Positions 1-10,934 of a stretch of 64,000 bases of DNA are shown here, one piece after another. How positions within the stretch are numbered: position 1 is the stretch's first letter; the number at the start of each line of letters is the position of its first letter. The notes below the pieces were generated by a model. It was not told the origin of the DNA, searched no databases, and saw only the letters and a list, made by a program, of their open reading frames with translations. This DNA comes from Phytophthora colocasiae (lineage: Eukaryota; Oomycota; Peronosporomycetes; Peronosporales; Peronosporaceae). Location of the stretch: NCBI GenBank assembly GCA_018806915.1, contig JAGKQI010000086.1, positions 868,001-932,000 of the forward strand, read 5' to 3'. The translations under genes and the position numbers were made by a program.

Positions 1-59
1 AGATCGACGAAGCTCTGATCGCGATCGCGCCGCGAAAGGAGCCAAAACGTCGGATCCAG

Positions 60-533
60 ATGCCGATCCCCACTGTAGACCCAGATGAGGAGTTGTGGGT
101 TATAAGTTTCGACGGATCGGCACGCGTGAAACGAGGAGGAGGCGCTTTCAGCGCGATCGTGTGGAGTTTACCAGAGTGGAAGGTGATCAAGGCTAGATCG
201 GATTATGCTGAAAGCCTCACTGTCAATGAAGCGGAATACCGTGGACTCTTGCTAGGTCTTGCGCATGATCGCACAGTTAGAACGCCGCCGTTTGGTCGTT
301 TGTGGCGATTCGAATCTGGTAATCCGACAAGTCCGGGGCGAGATCGACTGCAAGGCGCCAGGATTGACGCTACTGAAACAGAAGGTGCTAGATCACTTGC
401 GGAATTGGGGAGATCACGAGCTGGTCCATGTGAAGAGAGACTGGAATGGGGAGCGCAGATAGCTTGGCGAGTGCCGCGCTGCAGCGAGGAAGCGGGATCG
501 AAGTCCACGATGAGACAGATCGATGCGATCTGA
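60..533 (+). pseudogene. E1 second (archaeal-type) RNase H domain, frameshifted
   Basis: Degrades RNA in RNA/DNA hybrids. Visible acidic motifs are SFDGSARVKRGGG (first Asp), VNEAEYRGLLLGL (Glu) and VCGDSNLVIRQV (second Asp). The last lies in another frame from about 259 to 462, so one frameshift breaks the domain near 262. This RVT_3-like domain is distinct from the ordinary Gypsy RNase H that precedes it in E2 and E3; the first domain of E1 would lie left of the window. It is followed by the integrase, the usual order in dual-RNase-H elements. The start given is the first open codon and not a real start, since the domain is part of a polyprotein. Confidence 0.8.
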
Positions 534-669
534 TCACCCTGAATCGGCTTAATGAGGTGTTGATCCCTCGAGTTGAAGATCGATCTGTGCAAGTGTCGGC
601 AGTAGCCACGCGTGCAGCCCGAGCGCGACCTGGCGCCGCTGTCTTGCGAGGAAGGAACTGATCCGGGAG

Positions 670-1625
670 ATGCGGGTTGATCGGATCAGGCGAGCCCAGG
701 ACGAGGAGGTCTGGATCGCAGGACTAAAGAAGTACCTGGCTGGGCAGATCGCGGATCTTACTCGAGCCGAATCCGGATCCTACGCCAAGATCGCCTCCGA
801 GTACGAGGTAGATGAACAAGATCTGTTGTTTTACTGCCCACCAGGGCCGAGATCAAGAGGTGATCGCGATCGCCTGATGAGACTTGTAGTTCCAGAAACG
901 CTACAGCAGGATGTCTCCTCCACCATACGACTCTGGAAGGAGGACATCAGGGATCGGACGCACTTATCAGCGGATCCGAGATCATTTCCACTGGAGGGAT
1001 TATATCGGAGCGTGCAGCGATACGTAGGCGAGTGTGTAGATTGTGAGACCGGGAAGGAGGCCCACGATCCAGGGCGAGTCGCCGGGAATCTGCAGGCGAC
1101 ATACCCATTCCAGATCATAGCAATGGATCACATACCTTCTCTGCCCAGATCCAACAAAGGCAACACCGAACTACTGATCTGGGTCGATCTGTTCACGGGA
1201 TATGTGATCGCAAAGGCCAGTTCCTCCCGATCGGCCCAGACCGTCGCGGAATCTTATGAAGAATGCGTGTTCCGCAGATTTGGTGCTAGCGAGATGATCA
1301 GGCACGATCGAGAACCGGTTTCATGTCCGACTTCTTCAGATCGTTCAATAAGATCCTGGGGCAGCGACAACGGGCGACGATGGCCTACCGGCCGCAAGCC
1401 AACGGGACTGCGGAACGGATGGTGCAAACGGCGACTAGGGCGATCAAGATGTATGTTCAAGATCTCGATCAGAAGGACTGGGATGAATACGCGGAGAGAC
1501 TGACGTTCGCCATTAATACGGCTCACGATCGGGTTCGGGAGATACCCCTCATTACCTGAGTACATGGATGGGATCCGAGATCGACGTTGGAGGCAACGAT
1601 CCCGATCGGATCGACCAGACGCCAC
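670..1625 (+). pseudogene. E1 integrase (zinc finger plus DDE core), frameshifted
   Basis: Inserts element DNA into the genome. The Cys pair of the HHCC zinc finger is visible as CVDCETGK. The core has the first Asp in IIAMDHIPSLP, the second Asp in IRHDREP, and the Glu in QANGTAERMVQTATR. At least two frame changes occur, near 1300-1325 and near 1560. Spacing and order match E2 and E3. It is part of a polyprotein, so there is no independent start codon. Confidence 0.85.
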
Positions 1626-1639
1626 GATCGCGATCCAAG

Positions 1640-2283
1640 ACGGTGGAGGTATCGGGTTCAGAGATACTACCAGCAGTCGCGAGAGCAGGTCAACGCTAGA
1701 CTACGAGAGGCGATTGCAGATCGAGCCGATCGGCACAATGAGAATGTCGATCCGCATCAGATCGAAGCTGGATCACGAGTTTGGCTATACCTAGATCGTG
1801 TGAAGGAAGGGTATGCACGTAAACTCGCTCACCTTTGGCACGGCCCGTTCCGTGTTGCAGAGAAGCTCAACGAATTCACGATCAAGCTGGAGATCGCGGG
1901 ATCTGATTACCATATCTTTCCAGTGGTCCATGTTTCTAAGCTAAAGCTGGTGCGGAATTTTCCGGATCGACCGCGGGTCGAGTTGACTGTGGATGAAGCA
2001 GATCGGCTAGAATTTCGATGAGATCCTCCTTCCGGAGGATCAGTTGGGTCCCAGATCTGGATGCCGACGGTACGAGGTCGAACGGATCTCGGACATGCGA
2101 AGTGGGAAACGGACTCGCTACGGCCGGATCTATCGTGAATTCCTGGTGCACTGGGTCGGTTATGATGAACCAACTTGGGTCGACGAAGCTGATCTTAACT
2201 GTGGAGCCATACTGAGCGCGTTCCTACGTGATCATGCTAACCGAAATCGGTTTGGCGTGATGCAGTCGCACGAAGAGGTGTAG
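1640..2283 (+). pseudogene. E1 integrase C-terminal tether and chromodomain
   Basis: The segment begins with a basic helix (YYQQSREQVNARLREAIADR) and an SH3-like stretch (HLWHGPFRVAEKLNE) ending in FPVVHVSKLKLVRNFP, typical of the region after the DDE core of Gypsy integrases. After a frame change near 2020-2044 comes a chromodomain: YEVERISDMRSGKRTRYGR, then FLVHWVGYDEPTWVDEADL, ending FGVMQSHEEV and a stop. Chromodomains in such elements are thought to steer integration to modified chromatin. This is the end of pol. Confidence 0.85.
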
Positions 2284-2656
2284 ACGCAGAGAAGGCGACG
2301 TGACCGGGTCACAACGCCGAGATCGCGGATGCTGATCTGGATGTCTATCTGGACCGGATGTGGAGATTTTATATTTTCTGTGGAGATTTTATATTTTTCT
2401 TGTATATGCATGTGAAACCGGAGTGATTGGATGGAAGGTGTGGAGATTTCGAAGATGCTAAGTGGGATCGAAACTGTGGAGTAAGTATGGAGAAGAACGC
2501 TGGTTTTGAAGCTGGAAAGATTACGTGGAATTGAAAAGAGGCTGAGCTGGAGTCAGGATCGCGTGGCGAAGTACCGGATCGTGATAGAGAATATGTAAGC
2601 GTGCTGACCGACTCCGGGCTCAGCTGATCACCTCCGGACTGGTCGAGATCGCGGGA
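2284..2656. other. Spacer between convergent pol and aORF of E1
   Basis: There is no gene. An AT-rich island near 2361-2410 holds a 20-bp unit (TGGAGATTTTATATTTTCTG) present twice in tandem. Equivalent AT-rich stretches sit at the same place in E2 (about 40005-40025) and E3 (about 50055-50085). The position between two converging genes suggests 3'-end formation signals for both strands; this is inference. Confidence 0.45.
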
Positions 2657-5349
2657 TCAGGGAGTCCCAGGAGGTGTAGGTGGAGCAGGCGGGTTAAACT
2701 TGTTTTCGAGCCGTGGGATCTGCCGGGACGGGTGATCTGCCGGCCGATCGCGGTAATGGTTGCGCCAAGGGTCCTCCTGATCGCATTCTGCCAACGCAGA
2801 GATCAGATCGGTGGGCTCCGGTCGGTTCAGAGTCGGCTGGGCCAGGTTAGCCATTCGAGAGGCCGATCCGGGGTACCAGTATACCCGATCACGGATAGTA
2901 GGGAAGTGCAGGAAGTAGGGATCGAGCAGAAGATCGATGTCCGCCCACATCGCCCTCATCATGAGCAGGAATCGTCCCAACAGCAGCCGCCAACGTTCTC
3001 CGGTACGGCTACGCCGTTGCCGACGCTCGAGGTAATACCGACGGAGATCAGGATCAGCTTCATACATCGCCTTCGTGATCTCGAGATAATGGGTCGATTC
3101 CCAGTAGGCCTGCAGGTGATCTGACTCGAAGGCGGCGTAGGCATCCGCGATCTGCCCCAGCATGGTTCCAGCACGACGATGTAGACCGAGATCGAAGGTG
3201 AGGGGGGCCGGTCGGTTGCGGAGCACCTCCCAAGGTCGGGTAGCAAGTAGGGCCTGCACGTTGGGCCCAGTGATCAGGCTAGCCAACCAACCGACCCCGG
3301 CTCGGGAAGGGCGATTAGCCGGTGATCTCGCGGGGTAGAGGAATCCGGGAGGTAGCAGCAACCTCTTGGACAATGTGGAAGGATCATACCGACGATCGCC
3401 AAAGTTCCGACGAACATCGGCTCCCACGGGAAGACATCACCAGCCGCAAACTGCCGGACGGTCGCAGACCCGGGAATAGACGAGCTGATCGCGAACAGGG
3501 GAGGGTGCAGCTGGGGCGTGGCGAGCCGCCGGGAGAGCCGCCACCGGAGATCCCCACCGGGAGGGCTCCCGCCAGCTGGACTACCCCTCGGAGACCCTGA
3601 GGAGAAGTGATTGGAGTCTGTGGGGAACTGCCGCCCGGAGGTGTCGGCTGCGCCGGAGGCGTCGATGGAGCAGGCCCCTTGATCACCGGATGCTGGAGGA
3701 GGATTTCCATGCCGGCGGTGCCACGACAGCGATCGGAGTATCGTAGCCCGGAAGAGCGTCGTCGGATCCCAGCGCCAGAATCCTCCGCGTCATCGTCATG
3801 CTCTGGATCGGGTTTACGTTTGGACCGATCCGAGCCACCCTTCTTCGGGGAAGGTGCTTCCACGGTCACTTGCGAGGTGGCCTGGGTGCGATCTGCTTCC
3901 TCCGCATCCGGCCCAGTCGGGATCGCGGGTTCAGGACCCAGATCGAAGGGGTCTGGGCTTTCCTCGTGCTTTTCTTCGAGCTCGGTCGCCTGGGCCTGGC
4001 CACCGGGTTGGTCTCCAGCTGGAACATCAGGTGGGGCCGCGTCGTGATCGGCCAGGAGGCTCCGTCCGCGAGGTCTTGTGCGGGGGCGATGTAGCAGGAG
4101 ATGGGGGCGGACTGAGAGCACGTTTGACCCCCCGTTCATCTTGAGCAGCGCGGAGCCGAGACACCATTTCGGTCAGGACGTTGGTGGTCGCCATTACGTC
4201 ACCTTCTGCCTGATCGTAGTTCTCCTGCAATGCCTGAAGACTCGCTTCCAACTCCTGCACTTCGGCATGGGTACCGATCAGATCATCCTCTACGACAAAC
4301 AGAATATGAGTGATCATGGTCAGGTGGAGGATCTAGACTATATGCGCACCTAGACGAGTGGATCGTTGTCGCTCGGCGCTGAGATCCGCCTGTGCTCTGG
4401 TCACGATCTGCGAACGCTTGGTCTCGTTCCACGAGTAGGCGATCCGCTCCGAAGTGACTCGGTTCAGTTCGGAGTTAGCGTGAGCGAGTTGATCGGTGGC
4501 TGGGTCACGTTCACCAGCGATACTGGTCAGGAAGCGATCGCTCGGGCGGAGTCCGCCAAGGCTCGATCTCGCTCAGCCAGGGCCAATCGGGTGGGAGCCC
4601 CTGTCGAAGGCGTGGGGCTGGAATCCAGTTGGAGATGTGCAAGATCAGCCGAGATCGGTTGTAGCTGGCCTTGGCAGTGATGGAGTCTTGCTTCGCCTCA
4701 GCCAGATCGCAAGCATGGATCCGGGCTTCCGCCTGGAGATCCTGGATCTCGTTGGTGGCTTGTTCCACCTCTTCGGTCAGACGATCCCTGTCCTCTGTAG
4801 CTCGATCTAGGTCTGCCTGGGCAGAGTTGAGACGCCGCGCGAACTCGTCGCGTTCCGATCGGAGCTGGTGAACCTGCATACGCAATCCATCGAGATCAGA
4901 GGCTTCCTCCGCGAGATCAGCGATCTCGCGCTCCAGACTGCGCAATCTCGCCCTGCTGGTCTGCCCGGAACCGCTCCATGGCGTCGACATGCGCCCGAAG
5001 TTCCATGGCTTCACGACTTAGTTGATCACGTTCGCGCACCAGGCGATCCACCCTGGACTGCCCGGCATCGGCCCAGCCTCATCGGATGAGAGCGGGCGTG
5101 CCGTGGTCTGGAGCCGGACCCGACGAACGTCGCGAGATGTCGGAATGGGGAGATGGCGGAACGTCAGGGGATCTTGGGGAATCGGGAGGTGTAGGCAAAT
5201 AATCGCTCCAGGATCACTTCCTTGCTGGCTCATGGAGACTGGAAGGGATCCGTTGGTGGTGGTCGAAGTGTTGTCAGGGTGACTTGTGCCTTGGGCTGAA
5301 GATTGGAGAATGAGACCTGAAGTGGACCGAGACGGACCAACTTGCAGGC
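2657..5349 (-). pseudogene. E1 antisense gene (aORF), coiled-coil plus conserved C-terminal domain
   Basis: An opposite-strand gene lying tail to tail with pol and starting just inside the 3' LTR. The N-terminal part (about 5350-4510) includes a strong heptad region (ADLDRATEDRDRLTEEVEQA). The middle (about 4140-3400) is rich in Pro, Gly, Asp and Glu. The C-terminal part (3427-2657) is the best conserved: WEVLRNRPAPLTFDLGLHRR, YAAFESDHLQAYWESTHYLE, then DIDLLLDPYFLHFP. The WESTH core recurs in E0, and weaker matches occur in E2 and E3. Several frameshifts separate the parts. I do not recognise the family. A gag-like or structural role is possible but unproven. Confidence 0.7.
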
Positions 5350-5350
5350 T

Positions 5351-5359
5351 GGGGGCGGA
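5351..5359 (+). other. E1 polypurine tract
   Basis: GGGGGCGGA immediately precedes the LTR start TGTGGTG. The same tract precedes the 3' LTRs of E2 and E3. It is absent in front of the LTRs at 28980, 41469 and (on the minus strand) 58770, which marks those as 5' LTRs. Confidence 0.8.
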
Positions 5360-6692
5360 TGTGGTGAAGCGCGAATAAGAAATCCGAGAAAAGGCAACGT
5401 CAGGCCCTAAGAGAGTCGGATCAAGCGACAGGGGCCTCTGGCGAAGCAAGATGTCAGTTGATGACCCCAGATTGCGCGAACGATGGCTGACGAATGGATC
5501 CAGATCGATGTTCGTCTGGATCTCGCCAGCGATGAATGGATGGCGTCTTGGTCAAGTGAGACTAAGTGATTGGAGAACCCGTCGTGCGGTCCCGCGTGGC
5601 GGCTCAGGGTCGGAGGAGAAAAGGGCGCCTTGCCTGAGGTCGCATGAGAAGGAGATCAAGGCGACAGAGGGTCGGGATCGGTGTGATCTATGGTGGGCCG
5701 GTGACAACATAACCGTGAGATGCTGCCGAGGGGACCTGATGGCAGTGTTAGTCGCGTGGGGAGTGGTGATCAAGTCTGGGAAGCTCAAGACCTGGAATGT
5801 CGACGACGCAGGCACGCGAGATCAAGTATGAAGGCTGCTGATCGGGATCATTGTTCAAGACGGTGAACCAAGATCGATGACCGAGATGGTTGATCGAGAT
5901 CGGCTGATCGCCAGATCGGCTGATCGCCAGATCGGCAGATCGAGATCGCGATCAGGGGTTAGGTGAGATCAAGATCGAAGATCGGAAGGGCAGCTGTGTA
6001 GCCGGATGTCAGGTAATCGTAGGATAGCAGATGAGGATGGGGCTAGTAGACATAGGAATAACCAATATAAACAGAATCGAATTTGCTCTGGACATCACAA
6101 GTGCCTTCGTTTAAGACCGGAACTGGGAATTACATTGGCCCCCCGGCATCAAGAAGGTAAGGAGAAGAGATCTAGCATAGAGGTTAATTCTGGATAATAC
6201 ATTGGCCAGTTTTACCCTATCTAGTGATCTATCCTTTACGTGCGAACTACGGATCGGAAGGAATTGGCTGCTTGCCTGACGATCTCGTCGACTCTCAACC
6301 CATCAAGACACCCGCTATAGGAAGCGGCAAGCATCGTAAAGGAAGGATCAGATCCCCAACATTGGACCTTTGGAAGACCTGGATCGAAGACCAGGTGACC
6401 GGATCAAGGCTCGAGAACTCGCCTGTGACCCGGATCAACCCCTCCGAGGTAGAGTGAAGTATTCCCACGCTATCTCACACCCCCTACGTCACCCAAGACA
6501 TTCTTCTCGTCCCAAGACATCTTCAGAAGTCACCTGGAAGAGCGTAACCCGCCTACCGACGGGTACACAAGGTGAACACTACACGCAGCAAGATCACGGA
6601 TCATCGGGGGCCCCTCCGTTAGTCGGTGTCTGGGCGCAAGTGGCGATCGCGATCGGCCTCAACCAGATTTTGGCCAGATCCGCTCCACCACA
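5360..6692 (+). repeat. E1 3' LTR (LTR A)
   Basis: Begins TGTGGTGAAGCG and ends CCGCTCCACCACA, a 13-bp terminal inverted repeat with one mismatch in the family consensus. It is about 1.33 kb long. It contains a degenerate GATC-rich repeat tract near 5870-5960, a conserved block from about 5997, and the motif TGGGCGCAAGTGG near 6631 that is shared by all copies. It is followed without spacer by E0 sequence. Confidence 0.8.
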
Positions 6693-7134
6693 CATGGACC
6701 GTTCCGTGTGGCGGAGATGACGAACGAGTATGCAGCTTGTTTGGAAATCGTTGGTACAGACTACCACTTGTTTCCGGTGGTGCACATCTCCAAGTTGAAG
6801 CCAGTCAGGGCATTCCCAGACCGACCGAAGATCCAGTTGACGGTGGGTGAAGCGGATCGTTTAGACTTCGACGAAGCCTTGTTACCGGAGGACAGCTGGG
6901 AGCGTGATCTGGAAGATGGCGAGTTTGAAGTCGAGCGGATCGCGGACGTCCGGACCGGACGACCCACTCGGTATGGCCGGATCTGACGAGAATTCCAAGT
7001 TTTCTTGAAGGGGTACGAGGACCCTACCTGGGTAGATGAAGCAGACCTGAACTGCGGCGCGTTACTGCATGAGTTCTTCCAAGAACGGGGCAAAAGGAAC
7101 CGATTCCAAGCGATGCAGTCACATGAAGAGGAGT
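6693..7134 (+). pseudogene. E0 pol end: tether and chromodomain
   Basis: The translation starts inside the SH3-like tether (the GPFRVAE equivalent) and continues DYHLFPVVHISKLKPVRAFP. The chromodomain follows: FEVERIADVRTGRPTRYGRI, a TGA stop where E1 has a Tyr codon, then GYEDPTWVDEADLNCG and FQAMQSHEEE. The stop inside the chromodomain and the E1 insertion upstream make this non-functional. Gag, RT and the integrase core of E0 must lie left of E1, outside the window. Confidence 0.8.
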
Positions 7135-7303
7135 AGCCGAGGTGGTGGATCTTCCATTGGTGAGGGCGCTCGCCAACGTGGAAGAAGAAGACTGGCAGCC
7201 TACTGCGAGTGGACGCACTGTGTATTTACATTTTGAAAAAGAGAAAGGTGACCTCTGAGCGGGGATCGGATGCCGGCTAGATCGATGCCCGAGCACTTAT
7301 CAA

Positions 7304-7611
7304 TTGGATCCTTGGGTTCTGAAGTCGGATCCTCGGGTTTTGAAGTTGGATCCTTGGGTCCTATGGCGGGATCCTCGGATCTCTGAGTTGGATCCTTGGG
7401 TTCTGGAGTTGGATCCTTGGGTTCTGGAGCTGGATCCTTGGGTTCTGAAGTCGGATCCTTGGGTTCTGGAGTTGGATCCTTGGGTTCTGGAGTTGGATCC
7501 TTGGGTTCTGGAGCTGGATCCTTGGGTTCTGAAGTCGGATCCTTGGGTTCTGGAGTTGGATCCTTGGGTCCTAAGGCGGGATCCTCGGATCTCTGAGTTG
7601 GATCCTTGAGT
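7304..7611. repeat. 21-bp tandem repeat with a BamHI site in each unit
   Basis: About 14 units of GGATCCTTGGGTTCTGGAGT plus one base, varying mainly at the last bases. The unit is a multiple of three, so frames stay open on both strands (DPWVLEL on plus, RTQGSNS on minus). I treat these as repeat shadows and not as genes. It lies between the E0 chromodomain and aORF, where E1 has its AT-rich spacer. 7135-7303 and 7612-7776 hold nothing recognisable. Confidence 0.9.
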
Positions 7612-7776
7612 CCTAAGGCGCACTATCGTTTCTTGGACGATTGAAGTTAGAGTGTGCGGTTCCTGAGTGAAAAAGCCTGAGTGGACGAGAAGAATATATG
7701 GGGTTAAGTAACGCAGCCTACAGAGGTTGGGATCTGGCAGCGTCGGGATCGAACCCCGGCAGCGAGTGGACGAACT

Positions 7777-10700
7777 TCATGGAGAGTCGACTGGCACCGA
7801 AGCTGGGATGGGAAGATCCGGAACGGTAGTGGGTACGCCAAGGACCTGACGATCACAGTCTTCAAGAGCAGCAACAAGGTTTTGCGGAGGATCCACTCCA
7901 GCAGCAACGGCTTCAGCTCCCGGATACCAGGAGGTATCTTCCAAGGGCAGTGGGAAGTGAATGAAGTGTGGGTCCAACCAGAGATCCAAGTCACAACACC
8001 CGGTTAGACACATCCTCTCAAATATCTTGTTCTGCAGCTTGCAATAATTATCCCGCGCGTGAGATCCACGATTCTTCCTGCGATTTAGAAGCCTGCGAAC
8101 CAGCTATCCGCCTTGCGTAGCTCAGTAGAGATGGGGAACGAATGTGTGGATTCCCAAATCGCTTGGAGATTGGCAGCCTCAAACGCGTCATACCAACCCA
8201 AGATCTCCGCAAGTCGAGGCGACAGATCCTCCTGGAAGGTGTGAGGGGGCGGAGCTTGAGACTGTAGATCCTTCCACGGCTCCGTCGCGTACAACTGAGT
8301 AATATGGGCCTGGGAGATGAGATCGGGAACGTAACTGCCCCGATCCAACGCACCACGGCCGATGCGGAGTTGGAACAACCACCCAGGACGACGACAAGCG
8401 GTCAAACCACTGGCGGAAAGCGTCCGGAGACTCAGCTGGCTGACTTCGTCCGCGATCCAAGGGGCCACTTCTTCGGAAGCCATCGGGCGAGGATCTCGGG
8501 CGGCAGGAACAAACCCCCTCAGCGGGCCAAAAGCTTCGAACTGCAGGTCTTCGACGTTTCCCCGAGAGCCCGTCTCGGGAGCTACTGGGGACACAGGTGA
8601 CGAACGGCTGGACTCATTGCGGGGCGGAACAGTGGAAGCATTGCCGATCTCGATAGGAGCAGACGCTGATCCCTCCCCGGAAGGACGCCGACGTAACTCC
8701 GACCGAGAGCGCGACTTGGCAACCCGTATCTGTTCGCCCTCAGACCCCTCCGACTCTCCACCAGAGCTGGCTTCTCGGTCATCTTGTACGACTGATCCGG
8801 GCGAATTCCCCTCACCAGAACTTGCGGTTTTTGACAGCGGGATTTTTGGGAATCACTAGATCGGGGACATTCGTTTTCTCACTTGAAGGAGGCTCTTCGG
8901 TTGGCTGGCTAGGAGTTTTTCCGGGTTCGGACTCGGCGGAGTCTGGATCCTGTCCCGGATACTCTTCCCTTGCGCCCCCGAAGTCAAAATCCGGATGGTT
9001 CTCCGTGCCGCCCACCTCCGTGTGGTCGGGAGCAGGCGCGGGTTGGGCCGCGGCGGTGGGGGACTTCACAGGGCTAGTGTAGCGCGGGACCTTAGCGGGG
9101 GTTCTTCTGTCGAAGAAGAAACATCGCTGTGTCGACGTTTGGAAGAAGAAGACCCTTTGGCAGTAGACGTCTCCGACTGTACGCTCGGCGCATTCGACGA
9201 GCTGCGCATCGCCATAGAGGCGATCGACGCCAGATTGCGAAGAGCTGCGGTACGCTCGTCAATGACGCTACGGTGTTCTTCCTCCAGGGCAGTATGCTCC
9301 TGTCTGAGTGCGTCATGCTTCGTCTTGAGGTCTTGATGACTTCCGCGGAGACGCTTAAGATGTTCTTGGTCAACCGATGCTTGCGCCAACGACGCCGTCA
9401 ACTGCTCGGATTCCCCCTTCAGACGCTGGATCTCGACCCCTTGATCCCGAATGATCTGGTCCTTCCCGGCGAAGACTTGTCTCGCTTGGTCTCGCTCAAG
9501 AGTTACGGTGGAAATTTTCTGTGTGGCCATGTCCAGAGCTTGGGTCGCCTGATCTGACACACGAAGAGCTTGATCTCGCTCATTTGATACGCGATCTAAT
9601 TTCTGGAAGACCGCGGCGGACTTCCGCGCAGCCTCGTCACGCTCGAGGCGGATCCGATCGAGATCCGCGCTCCTCTTCTTCTGTTCTGACGTTTGGCTTC
9701 GGATCCTGTCGAGTTCGCGTTTGGCCCTCTCTCTGGCTTGATCCGCGCGGTCCCGTCGGTCATTCGCTTCCAGCAGATCCTCTTCGGCCCTCTTGAGACG
9801 TTTTTCAGCGCTCAGACGCTTGAGCGTGTTGTTCTCAGCCCGTCTCTGCTGACGTTCCGTCTCTTCCCGAGCGTTGAGGTTCTCCCGTTCCAAGCGCGTA
9901 AGGTTCTCGTGGGCTCGGTTAAACTTCTGAAGGGTACCGGGGAAGATCTCCACGTCTGCGCTCTGACTTGGCGAGAAGTCCTTCCAATTCAGCAATCCTC
10001 TCTTTCTGGAAATGAAGCTCCAGCTTGAGCGATTCGACCGTCTTGGCGAGGTTCTGCTGGGAGTGTTGCCTGAGCGATTCGCGCAACCAATCCCGGTGGG
10101 CCCGGAGGTCTTCGATCCTATGTGTTTGTTGATCGCAACGGACAGCGGACTCTGCGAGCTGGACGCTGGTGCGATTGCGTTCGAGCACAGCCGCATCTCG
10201 TGCGGCCTCCACTGCCCGCAGCCGAGTTTCCAGGTCGGTCGAACGTTCCAGTAACTCTGAGGACTCTTCGCGCTGACCTCGAGATCTTGGACAAATCGGA
10301 CTACCGAAGGATTCTCCATCGAGATATCTTCCCCAGCAATCTGCTGCTCGAGCCCCACAGTATAGTCCAGTAGAACGGCGTAGGCTTCTGCCGAAGATGC
10401 CTCCAGACCGGAATACCCATGCGATCCTTGAGCCGATCCAGATCTTGCATCGCTTCCGCTTCCTTCTGCTTCGCTAACCGGAGAGCAGCTTGGGATACAT
10501 CATACCGACGCTGCGCAAAATCAATGAAGGCTTGGGCAACGTTCAGGCGAGGTTGCAGCATGTTGTGGAGCTCTTCATTATGTCGGCGCGCTGCGGTCAG
10601 ATCATGGAGCACTTGTTGGTAGCTGTCCTGCATCTCGGTGTATCCAGCAGCGAGAGACTGGAGCGAGGCAACGGCATCATATACTGGATCCAGATCTGGA

Positions 10701-10930
10701 ACCGTGGGGGTCGTAGCCGCAGCGGGATCAGAAGGAGCTTGGTCACAATGGGGGCAAGGGGGCCGCAGAACGATATTGGCCGAAGAACACCGTGGTGTAC
10801 GCGGAAGAACTGGCGTCGGCGGACCGATCCATTTTCGCTGAACTGGTGATTGAAGAAGTGGCAGATCGGACTGGGAATTTGTATGGTAACGATGTGATGC
10901 CGTCGTGCGGCAACAACCTCGTCCCAAGGG
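7777..10930 (-). pseudogene. E0 antisense gene (aORF), long coiled-coil protein
   Basis: Divergent homologue of the E1 antisense gene in the same position and orientation. Reading inward from the LTR: an N-terminal part with coiled-coil character (10927-10301), a roughly 300-residue coiled coil (about 10200-9200; heptads such as AEKRLKRAEEDLLEANDRRD), an acidic Pro/Ser-rich linker (about 9070-8810), and the conserved C-terminal domain (8594-7777) with ATEPWKDLQSQAPPPHTF and YDAFEAANLQAIWESTHSF. A few frameshifts separate the parts. The 430-residue coiled-coil frame is intact. The family is unknown to me. Conservation of the WESTH region between two diverged subfamilies argues that the gene was once under selection. 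Confidence 0.75.
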
Positions 10931-10934
10931 CGAT
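10926..10934 (+). other. E0 polypurine tract
   Basis: AAGGGCGAT just before TGTGGTGAAG; a degraded version of the GGGGGCGGA tract of the other copies. Confidence 0.5.

Larger units (their letters stand above)
1..6692 (+). mobile_element. E1: GATC-family Ty3/Gypsy copy, 5' part outside window
   Basis: The 3' half of a Gypsy retrotransposon: second RNase H, integrase, tether and chromodomain on the plus strand, a long opposite-strand gene, a polypurine tract and a complete 3' LTR. Directly after the LTR the sequence resumes in the tether domain of a second, older copy (E0). E1 is therefore read as an insertion into E0's pol gene. The target duplication cannot be checked because the other flank is outside the window. 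Confidence 0.85.

Noticed and set aside
1..600. GATC excess as Hi-C ligation artefact (DpnII junctions)
   Set aside because: Sites are shared between independent copies, lie inside conserved codons and are not GATCGATC junctions.
2732..4144. Plus-strand open frames opposite aORF (for example 2732-3124, 3607-4047)
   Set aside because: Shadows of the minus-strand gene; low-complexity composition, no domains, not shared in frame by other copies.
5997..6583. Shorter LTR model (TGTAGCC...ACTACA)
   Set aside because: TGTGGTG...CCACCACA has a 12/13 inverted repeat, a polypurine tract directly before and a TGGTGCGCG primer site one base after; the inner pair is chance.
7304..7623. Repeat proteins (DPWVLEL or RTQGSNS heptads)
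   Set aside because: Direct consequence of a 21-bp tandem repeat; no start, no flanking coding sequence.
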